DNA from: Xanthobacteraceae bacterium
GTDB lineage: Bacteria; Pseudomonadota; Alphaproteobacteria; Rhizobiales; Xanthobacteraceae
Assembly (NCBI GenBank): GCA_022844205.1
Contig: JALHMF010000014.1
Location: 1-53,521, forward strand
Reading direction: 5' to 3'
Length of the DNA stretch: 53,521 nucleotides
This document shows positions 24,089 through 32,366 of the stretch, one piece after another. A program made the position numbers and the translations under genes. Below the pieces are notes generated by a model. It was not told the DNA's origin and did not search any database. It saw only the letters and a program-made list of their open reading frames with translations. The stretch's first letter is position 1. Every line of letters starts with the position of its first letter.

Positions 24089-25633
24089 GTGGCCGAGAGC
24101 GAACAGGAAGAAGTGTATGCGTTTCTCGCAGATCCCCGCAATCACGGGGGCCAGCGGGTTACCCGTATCGATACGCATGCAGCGAGCGTTTTTTTAGCCG
24201 GTGACCGCGCATACAAGGTCAAACGAACGGTGAAGCTCCCGTACTTGGATTATTCGACTCTTGAGAAACGCCACCAAGCTTGTCGCGCCGAGCTGGAGGT
24301 GAACAGATTTTTTGCTCCGCAGTTATATCTCGGCGTTCAAAGCATCACCAAGGAACTGAACGGAGACTTAAGAATCGGCGGCGTCGGTACTCCGGTCGAA
24401 TATACGGTGGTGATGAAGCGATTCGATGAAACCCAGACGCTCAACCACCTTGCGAAAGAGACATCAATATCGGATGACCTTGCCGATGCATTGGCAAAGG
24501 CAGTCACTGATGCTCATGCAAAAACGCCTAGAGTCGACCCCCGTGATTGGTTGCGGGCCCTTCCGAAGTACGTCGAGCAAAGCTGCGATGCGTTTCGTCG
24601 TCACCCCGAACTCTTCCAAGAGTTCGATGTTGGTCGATTCAATGACCGGTGTAAGGCATGGCTTCAGAAGATTGAGCCGATTGTTTTAGCACGCGCTGGA
24701 CGTGGGCTTGTCCGCCGCGGACACGGAGATTTACATCTTGGCAATATCGCACTGATCGAAGGCAAGCCGCTGATTTTCGACGCCATCGAGTTTGATGAGA
24801 TCGTGGCGTCGGGAGACGTGTTTTACGATCTCGGATTCCTACTCATGGATCTGATTGAGCAGCGGCAGGAGCGCGCTGCGAACATCCTGCTCAACCGCTA
24901 CCTTCAGTACAGCCATCCTGCCGACAATATAGATGGCCTTGATGCTCTGCCTTTCTATTTGTCTTTGCGCGCAGCGATCCGCGCCACCGTGACAGTGGCG
25001 AAGATCGAACGGGAAGGTACTGAGGTCGAGGCGCTATCCACGAGTGCAACAAACTATTTCAAGCATGCGCTCGACTTTTTATCTCCTCCGCCGCCAAAGT
25101 TACTGGCGATTGGCGGCTTGTCCGGAACGGGAAAATCAGTGCTTGCCGCTGACATCGCAAGTTCAATTCTGCCGGCGCCCGGTGCGATTGTTCTGCGTTC
25201 AGACGTTACTCGCAAGAATATGCTCAACGTCGGTGAACTAGACCGTTTGGAAGAGAAATTCTACGGGCCGGAGTGGAACAGGCGGACCTATGAACTTCTC
25301 GACAAACAAGCAGCCGCGGTGCTTGCTGCCGGGCATTCTGTCATAGTTGATGCCGCATTCACCCGTTTGGAAGAGCGCCGGGCGATTGAAAAGGTCGCCA
25401 CAGTCATGAACACGAAATTTCTGGGTGTATTCTTGATGGCGGATATTGGTACGCGCCTTGCTCGTATTCAGAAAAGGGAAGATGATGCCTCCGACGCCAC
25501 TGTTGAAGTTGCGTTACGACAAGAGGCCCAGAAACTTGATTCTATTGAATGGCCAAAGATTGACGCAAGCGCTAGCCCGGAAACCACATTGAAACGGCTG
25601 CAAGCGCTTCTCTCTCACCAAGCAAAGGCTTAG
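24089..25633 (+). CDS. Phosphotransferase-like domain fused to a P-loop kinase
   Basis: A 514-residue bifunctional protein. Residues 1-300 form an aminoglycoside-phosphotransferase-like kinase fold with the catalytic loop RGHGDLHLGN (about 210-219) and metal-binding FDAIEFDE (about 230-237). Residues 335-510 form an AAA/zeta-toxin-like P-loop domain with GGLSGTGKS (about 342-350) and VIVDAAFTRLEER (about 416-428). This two-domain type is widespread in proteobacterial stress islands, but its substrate is unknown. The GTG at 24089 is chosen because the preceding codons to 24026 have no family character. It closes the chaperonin-dodecin-HPF run, 160 bases after the HPF-like gene. Confidence 0.8.
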   Translation: MAESEQEEVYAFLADPRNHGGQRVTRIDTHAASVFLAGDRAYKVKRTVKLPYLDYSTLEKRHQACRAELEVNRFFAPQLYLGVQSITKELNGDLRIGGVGTPVEYTVVMKRFDETQTLNHLAKETSISDDLADALAKAVTDAHAKTPRVDPRDWLRALPKYVEQSCDAFRRHPELFQEFDVGRFNDRCKAWLQKIEPIVLARAGRGLVRRGHGDLHLGNIALIEGKPLIFDAIEFDEIVASGDVFYDLGFLLMDLIEQRQERAANILLNRYLQYSHPADNIDGLDALPFYLSLRAAIRATVTVAKIEREGTEVEALSTSATNYFKHALDFLSPPPPKLLAIGGLSGTGKSVLAADIASSILPAPGAIVLRSDVTRKNMLNVGELDRLEEKFYGPEWNRRTYELLDKQAAAVLAAGHSVIVDAAFTRLEERRAIEKVATVMNTKFLGVFLMADIGTRLARIQKREDDASDATVEVALRQEAQKLDSIEWPKIDASASPETTLKRLQALLSHQAKA

Positions 25634-25705
25634 TTATTCCAAGTCACAAAAGCAGGGATTTGTTATAGATAGGACTATCGAGCCTTTCACGTGAGACCGT
25701 GAAGC

Positions 25706-26190
25706 CTAATTCGCGCACATGTTCAACAGCGTCGTATTCTCTGCGAGCGCCTGGCCCTCAAGTGGGCGCAGTCCTTCGCTGCGTGCATAGGCGATAATCT
25801 GCTGATCGTGAGCAAAGCCATATGCCTCGCGTAATCGGTTTGAGTAAAACCTGAAATAAATACATGATCGTGAAGCGGGAGCAAAAAAGCGTAAGCGGAA
25901 ATCTTCATCTGCCACGCGCTTGAAGAACTCGATGTGGAGCAGCCGACGTCGGACTTATGCACGATGTCACGTGAATTGATCTTGATCGCTACTCGTTCGT
26001 AGAGATCAAAGAAATCTGCGGCACGATCGCATCTTGTTCGCGTGCCGCTGCGCGAGCAGCAGACATGAACTGTCGAGCATTGCAGATAGATTCGATGCCG
26101 CGCCGTCCATTCGATTCTGGAAATGATTGCACCAGATTGCGAGATCAGCGCGAGATTTCCCAATATCGGCATTCGCGTATTGATCTTGCT
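25706..26190 (-). pseudogene. Decayed Pat-type acetyltransferase / acyl-CoA synthetase-like gene
   Basis: The minus strand carries ordered scraps of one large protein: LGNLALISQSGAI (CoA-binding domain, near 26140), then VAIKINSRDIVHKSDVG (ATP-grasp domain, near 25960), then MADEDFRLRFFAP, FTQTDYARHMAL and IIAYARSEGLRPLEGQALAE (GNAT acetyltransferase domain, 25720-25915). Such three-part proteins acetylate lysines and control acyl-CoA synthetases; an intact one has about 900 residues, whereas only about 160 codons remain in shifting frames. It is clearly dead. Its 5' scrap overlaps the region just upstream of the acyl-AMP ligase fusion. Confidence 0.65.
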
Positions 26191-26228
26191 CAATTTGAAG
26201 GATGGTACTTTGCCTATATTTCGCAAAA
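26180..26228 (+). promoter_or_regulatory. FixK/FNR-type promoter for a leaderless start
   Basis: TTGATCTTGCTCAA at 26180-26193 matches TTGA-N6-TCAA. A -10-like TATATT lies at 26215-26220. A class II FixK promoter starts about 41.5 bases from the box centre, which is 26228, exactly the A of the ATG of the next gene. That gene has no ribosome-binding site. The arrangement therefore predicts a leaderless, oxygen-controlled mRNA. Confidence 0.5.
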
Positions 26229-29071
26229 TGAATGATTTGCCTGCTGATTTGGCGTTTGCGCCTCGCATAGACGATGTTCGCGTCATTTCGCTCATTGCGG
26301 AACTGGTTCGAGAATTGCGCGGTGGTCAACGGTTTGCTGCCGAAGTAAAGCGTTCCAGTAGACTCGAGCGCGATCTCGGAATTGACAGTCTTGGACGAAC
26401 TGAACTCATCCTGCGTATCGAGCGTCAGTTTGCCGTGCAGCTGCCTTTGTCGGTAATGGGTCAGCTGGATACAGTCCGTGACGTGATCGATGCCGTGAAC
26501 CGTTCCGGCCAAGGCGTTTTGCCATTACCAGAAGCGCCAGCCTCCGTGGTTTTGCCAGAGGTACAGGCGGCGATCGAGGCAGCAACCCTGATCGAAGTCC
26601 TAGATTGGCATGCCTCTCAGCATCCCAATCGTATGCATGTATCAGTGCTCCAGGATGACCGCACGATTATTGCGACGTTGACCTATGCTCAGCTTGCCGA
26701 ATCCGCCCGTGCGGTCGCGGCGGGTCTTGTTGTCCGAAACATCGAGCGCGGCGATCGGATCGCACTGATGTTGCCGACCGGAACCGACTTCCTGGTCGCC
26801 TTTTTCGGCATCCTTTACGCGGGTGCGATACCGGTGCCGATCTATCCTCCGATGCAGCTTACCCAGATCGAAGATTATGCGCGCCGTCAGGCCGGTATTC
26901 TGAGAAACGCCGCCGCACGCATGTTGATTACAGTGCCCGAAGGTTTGCGGCTTGGTTCGTTGTTACGCTCGCTCGTCACGACAATCGATTCAGTAGAGAG
27001 CGTGTCCAGTCTCTCAGTTCCAGCAGGCGCGGGCAGATCATTCGGCCTGCCTGCTGCCACTGAAACAGCACTCATCCAATACACTTCAGGAAGCACAGGC
27101 GACCCAAAAGGTGTAGTGCTCAGTCACGCGAATTTGCTCGCAAACATCCGAGCCATTGGCCGTGCCGTCAATGCAAGCTCCGCCGACGTAATGGTGAGTT
27201 GGTTGCCGCTTTATCACGACATGGGGTTGATCGGCGCGTGGCTCGGTTCGCTTTATTTTGGCGCGCCGTTCTATGTCATGTCTCCGGTCGCATTCTTGGC
27301 GCGGCCGCAGAGCTGGCTCTGGTCTCTTCACCGTTTCCGCGGCACGATTACGGCGGCGCCGAATTTTGCATATGAGCTTTGCCTCGACAAGATCGATGAC
27401 GCTTCGTTGACCGGACTGGATTTGAGTTCGCTGCGTTTTCTTGCCAATGGCGCCGAGCCGGTAAGTCTTTCCACGTTGCGGCGATTTACCAAGCGATACA
27501 GTGCATATGGGTTGCGACCGGAAACGATGGCGCCCGTCTATGGCCTGGCCGAAAATGCTGTTGCCGTCGCAATGCCATCGCCGGGTCAAGGGCCGATCAT
27601 CGATCGGATCAGCCGACGGAAACTCGGCGTTGCCGGAATTGCTGAGCCGGTTGCCAAAGGGGCCGATGCAATGGAAATCGTCGGTTGCGGATCGCCACTT
27701 CCCGATCACGAGGTGAGAATCATCGACGAGCATGGGCGAGAACTCGGCGAAAGGCGTGAAGGCGAACTCGAGTTTCGCGGGCCTTCGGCTACGTCAGGTT
27801 ATTTCCGGAATGAGAAAAAGACGAGCGAGCTTTTTCACGAAGGCTGGTTGAAGAGCGGTGACCGCGCTTACATGGCGGACGGTTTTGTTTTTGTCACAGG
27901 CCGCATCAAGGATATCGTCATCCGCGGGGGCCAACATATCTATCCGCAAGAGGTCGAGGAAGCAGTCGCACAAGTAGCCGGCTTCCGAAGTGGCGGCACG
28001 GCCATGTTTGGGGTTTTGGATACGGCTTCCGGGACGGAACGCATCGTCGTGCTGGCGGAAACCGGTGCAGCCGATCCGTCCGATCGCGAACTCCTTCAGC
28101 AGCGCGCGCGAGAAGCAACGATTGATGCCGTGGGGTTTCCGCCGGACGAAGTCATCCTGGTCGAACCCGGAACAGTGCCAAAAACGCCGAGCGGCAAAGT
28201 TCGTCGCAGCGCGGCGCGAGACATGTATCAGAAGGGCCTGTTGCATGTCGGTAAAACCGCTTTGCGGTGGCAGATCCTTCGCTTAGCCATGGCCGGACTT
28301 CCCGCCCGTATCGGACGGGCCACTCAATCATTCGCGGAATTTATCTATGCTGTCTGGTGGTGGAGCGTCAGCACTATCGGTCTGTTGCTAGGCTCGTTGG
28401 CGGTGCTCTTTCTGCCACGCCTGTCGTGGCGATGGGCAATGGTGCGGACTATTGCACGAATTGTTTTTTTCGCTCTCGGCGCCAGGTTGGAGGTCAAAGG
28501 AGCAGAACGTTTGCCAGATCAGCCTGCGATCCTGATGTTCAATCACGCGAGCTACATTGATGGGCTTGTCCTTACTGCCGTGCTGCCGGGCGAGCCAGCC
28601 TTTCTTGCGAAAGGCGAATTTGCCTCCCAGTTCCCCATCGGTTTTCTCCTACGGCGGCTCGGTGTTCTCTTTATCGAGCGCTATGATCTGGGTGAAAGTC
28701 TGGCCGACATCGAAAAGGCCATTCAGGCAACAGGCAGCAAGAGGTCGCTCGTGATTTTCCCCGAGGGCACGTTCACCCGTCGGGCTGGTCTGTCCGGGTT
28801 CTATCTGGGTGGGTTCAAAATCGCGGCGGAAGCTGGACTGCCGGTTGTCCCGGGAACGTTGCATGAAACACGTTTGATGTTGCGTTCCAATCAATGGTTT
28901 CCGCGGCACACGCCGATCAGGGTCGAATTCGGTCCACTCGTTCGGCCGGCAGGTAAGGAGTTCAACGATATCTTGCAGTTACGTGACGCCGTACGAAAGG
29001 AAATCTTGGCGCGCTGCGGTGAGCCGGATTTGAATGAGCTGATTAAGCCGCCGGTCCAAAAAACTGCGTAA
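26228..29071 (+). CDS. ACP - acyl-AMP ligase - PlsC acyltransferase fusion
   Basis: A 947-residue three-part protein. Residues 14-92 form an acyl-carrier domain with LGIDSL, whose Ser54 would carry phosphopantetheine. Residues 115-680 form an adenylate-forming ligase of fatty-acyl-AMP-ligase type (YTSGSTGDPKGVVLSHANLL near 281-300, KSGDRAYMADGF near 541, and GKVRR near the end). After two hydrophobic segments (about 704-745), residues 750-940 form a PlsC/lysophosphatidate acyltransferase with NHASYIDG (about 772-779) and FPEGTFTR (about 843-850). The logical reading is that a free fatty acid is activated, loaded on the built-in carrier and transferred to a lysophospholipid: membrane remodelling or repair in one polypeptide, like Aas. 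Family and motifs are clear; the reaction order is inferred. Confidence 0.85.
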   Translation: MNDLPADLAFAPRIDDVRVISLIAELVRELRGGQRFAAEVKRSSRLERDLGIDSLGRTELILRIERQFAVQLPLSVMGQLDTVRDVIDAVNRSGQGVLPLPEAPASVVLPEVQAAIEAATLIEVLDWHASQHPNRMHVSVLQDDRTIIATLTYAQLAESARAVAAGLVVRNIERGDRIALMLPTGTDFLVAFFGILYAGAIPVPIYPPMQLTQIEDYARRQAGILRNAAARMLITVPEGLRLGSLLRSLVTTIDSVESVSSLSVPAGAGRSFGLPAATETALIQYTSGSTGDPKGVVLSHANLLANIRAIGRAVNASSADVMVSWLPLYHDMGLIGAWLGSLYFGAPFYVMSPVAFLARPQSWLWSLHRFRGTITAAPNFAYELCLDKIDDASLTGLDLSSLRFLANGAEPVSLSTLRRFTKRYSAYGLRPETMAPVYGLAENAVAVAMPSPGQGPIIDRISRRKLGVAGIAEPVAKGADAMEIVGCGSPLPDHEVRIIDEHGRELGERREGELEFRGPSATSGYFRNEKKTSELFHEGWLKSGDRAYMADGFVFVTGRIKDIVIRGGQHIYPQEVEEAVAQVAGFRSGGTAMFGVLDTASGTERIVVLAETGAADPSDRELLQQRAREATIDAVGFPPDEVILVEPGTVPKTPSGKVRRSAARDMYQKGLLHVGKTALRWQILRLAMAGLPARIGRATQSFAEFIYAVWWWSVSTIGLLLGSLAVLFLPRLSWRWAMVRTIARIVFFALGARLEVKGAERLPDQPAILMFNHASYIDGLVLTAVLPGEPAFLAKGEFASQFPIGFLLRRLGVLFIERYDLGESLADIEKAIQATGSKRSLVIFPEGTFTRRAGLSGFYLGGFKIAAEAGLPVVPGTLHETRLMLRSNQWFPRHTPIRVEFGPLVRPAGKEFNDILQLRDAVRKEILARCGEPDLNELIKPPVQKTA

Positions 29072-29240
29072 TTCACTTGAACCCAACTGTGGTGCCATAA
29101 TAACTTTCTATCTTAGTCTTATGATCTTCAAGAGGCAGGACGAAAGCGGCCGAGCATAGCGCCGCGTTAGAAGTATCCTTTGCTCTTTTTATGTTGTTGC
29201 ATCCCCGTGAAATTAAGCAATACCGTTTCGTCCGGGCCGA

Positions 29241-29254
29241 TTGATATAAATCAA
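29241..29254 (+). promoter_or_regulatory. Perfect FixK/FNR box
   Basis: TTGATATAAATCAA is a perfect palindrome matching both the FNR (TTGAT-N4-ATCAA) and FixK (TTGA-N6-TCAA) consensus. With class II spacing, transcription would start near 29289, leaving a 25-base leader before the ATG at 29314. The stretch from 29072 to 29313 otherwise holds no gene. Confidence 0.75.
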
Positions 29255-29313
29255 TGTAACGGATTGTGAGTCTCCTAACTTTTCTACTGAATTGGAATAG
29301 AGGGAATGCTCTC

Positions 29314-29856
29314 ATGCGCAAGAAGTCGATTACGTATGCACTGCTAGTGGCAGGAGTCCTTCTGTGCCCGGATAGTTTTGCCGCCGCACAAAGCGGTCCA
29401 GGTTATGGTCGTGGCTCTGTATGGGGTTGGGGACCGGGCATGATGCGCGATGGCTGGGGCGACTACACTCACGGCCGGATGATGGGCCGGTTCGGCGGTT
29501 GTGGCATGTTCGACGGTTCCGGCGATGGACGGAGCTAGTCTTATGTCAATGGACGACTCGCTTTTCTGAAGACAGAGCTCGCCATCACCGAAAGCCAGCA
29601 AACTGCTTGAGATGAATACGCCGCAGCAACAAAACAGAATCTGCAAAGCATGCAGGGTATGTGGCAGACTATGCGTAAGGCGTTCGACGCGAAAACGCCG
29701 GTGGAGCGCCTGGACGCCCATGTAGTTTCGATGGAGTCGCGATTGGCAGCACTCAAGCAAGTAAAGCCCGCGCTGAAGAAGCTCTATGATTCGTTCACGA
29801 ATGATCAGAAGGAAAAAGCCGACGATCTACTCACTGAACTCGGTTGTATGATGTAG
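29314..29856 (+). pseudogene. Spy/CpxP-like periplasmic protein, broken
   Basis: The N-terminal frame encodes a signal peptide and a Gly/Met/Trp-rich segment (GWGPGMMRDGWGDYTHGRMM). It stops after FDGSGDGRS at 29538. A frame change then continues with YVNGRLAFLKTELAITESQQ TA, an in-frame TGA where family members usually have Trp, DEYAAATKQ, and finally an open stretch to 29856 (MWQTMRKAFDAKTPVERLDA and onward). The gene thus has one frameshift and one nonsense codon. Intact relatives are periplasmic stress chaperones or metal-responsive proteins of about 170-180 residues. The ribosome-binding site (AGAGGGA) and the FixK box are preserved. Confidence 0.7.
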
Positions 29857-29875
29857 CTTCAGTTCGCTTTCGTTA

Positions 29876-30216
29876 AGCAAATCCAATCCGGCTGGCGAGT
29901 GATCACGAATCGAACAATGCTTTTGCGCCATGGCCGATCTTTGCAGGTTGACTGCAGTGCCCTGACCGGACTGTTTCGTTCGCGCTTTTCTCGTGAAACA
30001 GAGACCCTGGTTCTTCGGCACCAGCTCAACGTGTTGTGGCGCAAATCACCCAAGGGGCTGATGCGAATTATTACAATCAGGCTCGAACACATCTTTCGCT
30101 GAGTTAAGGATGCACCAGCGTCACGCGCAATCCAGACCCATGGCGCATTCTGTCGAGGCCATTTCTTGGCGGGCTTCATCACCAATATATCCGGATTTGA
30201 TTTCCGATAGGGACAG
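29876..30216 (+). mobile_element. Deleted copy of a second rve-type IS (family B)
   Basis: The left part starts with GCAAATCCAATCCGGCTGG (compare 6490-6513). It encodes a transposase N-terminus (LFRSRFSRETETLVLRHQLN, VLWRKSPKGL), then jumps to the right end: GGGCTTCATCACCAATATAT followed by CCGGATTTGATTTCCGATAG and GGACAG. It is related to but distinct from family A. The core is deleted and the outermost left bases are lost. Confidence 0.65.
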
Positions 30217-30547
30217 GACGCAATCAGTAAGTTGCAGGGACAAGAGTGGAACGGCAACGCCCAAACCGCATCGGGCGGTTTGGGAAAAATCCCGAAAAAA
30301 GATGGAGATTCAATATGAACAAGAGCGGACTGGCGCTGCCTCGAGGAATCGAACCGCTTCTCCACCGTGAAAGTCAGGAGGAAAGTACGCAAGCGCATAA
30401 CCGCGAGCATCCACCAATGTCGGACCATCCAATACACGCAGCTTTTCTTGAAGCCGAGTACTCGACACTGAGGGTCAGCATGTGCCAGTACGTATCGGCC
30501 TCAAAAAAAGCTGTGTGATCCTTCGTGGATCAATCCAATAGGTTGAA
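30217..30547. other. Gene-free stretch before the phosphonate module
   Basis: No gene is supported. It contains a strong inverted repeat (CCCAAACCG..CGGTTTGGG, about 30270-30294), a tRNA-like fragment (listed separately) and a small repeat TGATCC..GGATCA (30516-30532) just upstream of the transporter gene. A promoter for the transporter must lie near the last of these, but I cannot pick a convincing -35/-10 pair. Confidence 0.4.
30331..30378 (-). other. Fragment resembling the 3' end of a tRNA (Glu-like)
   Basis: On the minus strand it reads GACTTTCACGGTGGAGAAGC then GGTTCGATTCCTCGAGG and CAGCGCCA. It has an anticodon-loop-like TTTCAC, a T-loop GGTTCGATTCC and a CCA end, but no 5' half. A similar sequence, about 80 percent identical by eye, lies at 45786-45836. 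tRNA 3' ends are frequent integration sites, so these may be attachment scars, or simply a dispersed repeat. Confidence 0.35.
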
Positions 30548-31393
30548 ATGGACCCATTCGTGTTTACTGCCGTCCTGTTCGGAGCGGCGTGTCACGCGAG
30601 CTGGAATGCGCTGATCAAGAAGCGGCTTGATCCATTCTCCACCTTGGCGATCATCACGGTGTTCGGCGGTTTCGTTGCACTTCCTGCGTTGCCCGTGGTC
30701 GGCCTGCCTCCACTGTCCGCGTGGCCTTGGGTCGCCGCGTCGCTCGCGCTGCATCTTGCGTATTACGTCTGCCTGACCGAAGCCTATCGCAGCGGCGACC
30801 TGGGCGTGGTGTATCCCATAGCACGCGGTTCGGCGCCGCTGATGACAGCGCTTGCCTCGATCTTGCTGATCGGCGAGCGGCTCAGTCCGGTCGGATGGAT
30901 CGGAATTCTGGCTCTAAGCGGTGGCGTATTTCTTTTGTCGATGCGCGGCGGGAGCGGCCTCGCCAATGTTGACCGGCGGGCGATCGGTTTTGCATTCTTC
31001 ACCGCTGTCACGATCTGTGCCTATTCGCTGGTGGACGGAATGGGGGCACGGCTGTCGGGTGACCCGCATTCCTATTCGGCAACGTTGTTCGTGCTCGATG
31101 GAATTTGTATGGGCATATTCGCGCTACTGAGGCGCGGCTATTCCATCGTCAAGGATGCCCGCGTTTATTGGAAGACCGGTCTCGTGGGCGGGATTCTCAC
31201 CGTGACTTCCTACTGGATAGCAATCTGGGCAATGACGATGGCACCCATCGCGATTGTCTCGGCGCTAAGAGAAACCAGCGTGCTGTTCGGCGCCTTCCTT
31301 GCGGTGGTTTTCCTCAAGGAGCCGCTGCGACCGCTGCGCGTCGTTGCAGCCGTTACGGTGGTATGCGGCTTGCTGCTGATACGTCTTCAGTAG
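30548..31393 (+). CDS. EamA/DMT-superfamily transporter
   Basis: A 281-residue inner-membrane protein with ten hydrophobic helices in two EamA repeats. The first repeat ends with GVVYPIARGSAPLMTALASI, the second with APIAIVSALRETSVLFGAFL and then EPL. Such carriers export or import small metabolites, and the substrate cannot be read from the sequence. Its stop overlaps the tail of the convergent LysR gene by three bases. Its position at the edge of the phosphonate module suggests export or uptake of a related organic compound, but a chance neighbour is equally possible. Confidence 0.82.
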   Translation: MDPFVFTAVLFGAACHASWNALIKKRLDPFSTLAIITVFGGFVALPALPVVGLPPLSAWPWVAASLALHLAYYVCLTEAYRSGDLGVVYPIARGSAPLMTALASILLIGERLSPVGWIGILALSGGVFLLSMRGGSGLANVDRRAIGFAFFTAVTICAYSLVDGMGARLSGDPHSYSATLFVLDGICMGIFALLRRGYSIVKDARVYWKTGLVGGILTVTSYWIAIWAMTMAPIAIVSALRETSVLFGAFLAVVFLKEPLRPLRVVAAVTVVCGLLLIRLQ

Positions 31394-32271
31394 CTACCCT
31401 GCGCGGATCGACTGCTCTCGCGTGCAAGGTCGAGAAAAGCGCGAATGAGAGCAAGGCGCTTTCGCTCCTGCAGGCAGACGACGTACTCACTTACTGTCAA
31501 ATCCGCGCCGCGAACGCTGAGCGGGCGTAGGCGGCTGTCGTTGCCGAACTCACTCTTGAATACAACGCCGATGCCGAAACCAGCCGCGACCGCTTCGCGC
31601 ACACCTTCGCGCGTTTCCACCTCGATCAGGTTCCGCGGCACCACGCCCGTCGCAGCGAGACCGTTCTCGAACACCTCGCGTGTGATCGAGCCCCGTTCAC
31701 GGATCACGACGTCGTGCCCGGCAAGCTCAGCAATCGAGCAGTGTCCGCGGCGAACCCACGGATGCTTCTTCGGCACGAACATAACCAAGTGATCTTCGCG
31801 CAGCTTCATCGAATAAATTAGCGGATCGGAGGTTGCCTTGGCCATCACGGCGACGTCGGCGCCGTGTTCGATCAACTGCTCGAGCACCACGGCCGAATTG
31901 TCGATCTTCAGCGTGAAGGTCACGGCATTGTGCCGCCGCTTCAGAGCGGCGAGGATTGGCATCACATGATATGCGCTGTCAGCACTCACACGCAGGTGGC
32001 CGCGGGTCAGCGCTTGGCCGCCGGTGAGTAGACTGCGCGCTTCGTCCTCGATTCCAAACAGCCGGGTCGTGATTGTGTAAAGTGACTGGCCGGCCGGCGT
32101 CATCCGGATGCCACGGCCGTGCCGGTCGAACAATCCAACCCGGTAATTTGCCTCAAGTTTTCCCACCTGGGCCGATAAAGTCGGCTGGCTAACGCCTCCG
32201 GTCCGCGCCGCGAGCGAAAAGCTGCCCGCTTCAGCGACGAGGTGGAAGGCGCGGAGCTGGGTCAAATTCAT
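31387..32271 (-). CDS. LysR-family regulator of the 2-aminoethylphosphonate module
   Basis: A 294-residue LysR-type regulator. The winged helix-turn-helix is at residues 1-60 (FHLVAEAGSFSLAARTGGVS, QPTLSAQVGKLE) and the periplasmic-binding-protein-like effector domain at 90-290. It is divergent from phnW with a 95-base gap holding a near-perfect palindrome, the classical layout for a LysR activator of the divergent operon. It is clearly paralogous to the LysR at 47677-48552, which faces phnA. The likely inducer is 2-aminoethylphosphonate or phosphonoacetaldehyde (inferred). Confidence 0.85.
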   Translation of the reverse strand: MNLTQLRAFHLVAEAGSFSLAARTGGVSQPTLSAQVGKLEANYRVGLFDRHGRGIRMTPAGQSLYTITTRLFGIEDEARSLLTGGQALTRGHLRVSADSAYHVMPILAALKRRHNAVTFTLKIDNSAVVLEQLIEHGADVAVMAKATSDPLIYSMKLREDHLVMFVPKKHPWVRRGHCSIAELAGHDVVIRERGSITREVFENGLAATGVVPRNLIEVETREGVREAVAAGFGIGVVFKSEFGNDSRLRPLSVRGADLTVSEYVVCLQERKRLALIRAFLDLARESSRSAQGSY

Positions 32272-32292
32272 AGGTTTTATCTATAGGTTGTA

Positions 32293-32310
32293 TCTAATAC
32301 ATATATTAGA
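32293..32310. promoter_or_regulatory. Palindromic candidate LysR operator
   Basis: TCTAATACATATATTAGA is symmetrical except for one pair and contains a T-N11-A core. It lies 22 bases from the LysR start and 57 bases from the phnW start, in the AT-rich gap between them. It is probably the recognition site for the adjacent regulator. Confidence 0.5.
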
Positions 32311-32366
32311 CCACTAGTACAAAGGAGGTCTAGCCTGTCTTCAGATCCATTGCCCGAGGATTTTCT

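Noticed and set aside
26123-26227. N-terminal extension of the ACP-ligase-PlsC fusion
   Set aside because: This stretch contains the FixK box and -10 element, overlaps the decayed acetyltransferase scraps, and has no domain character.
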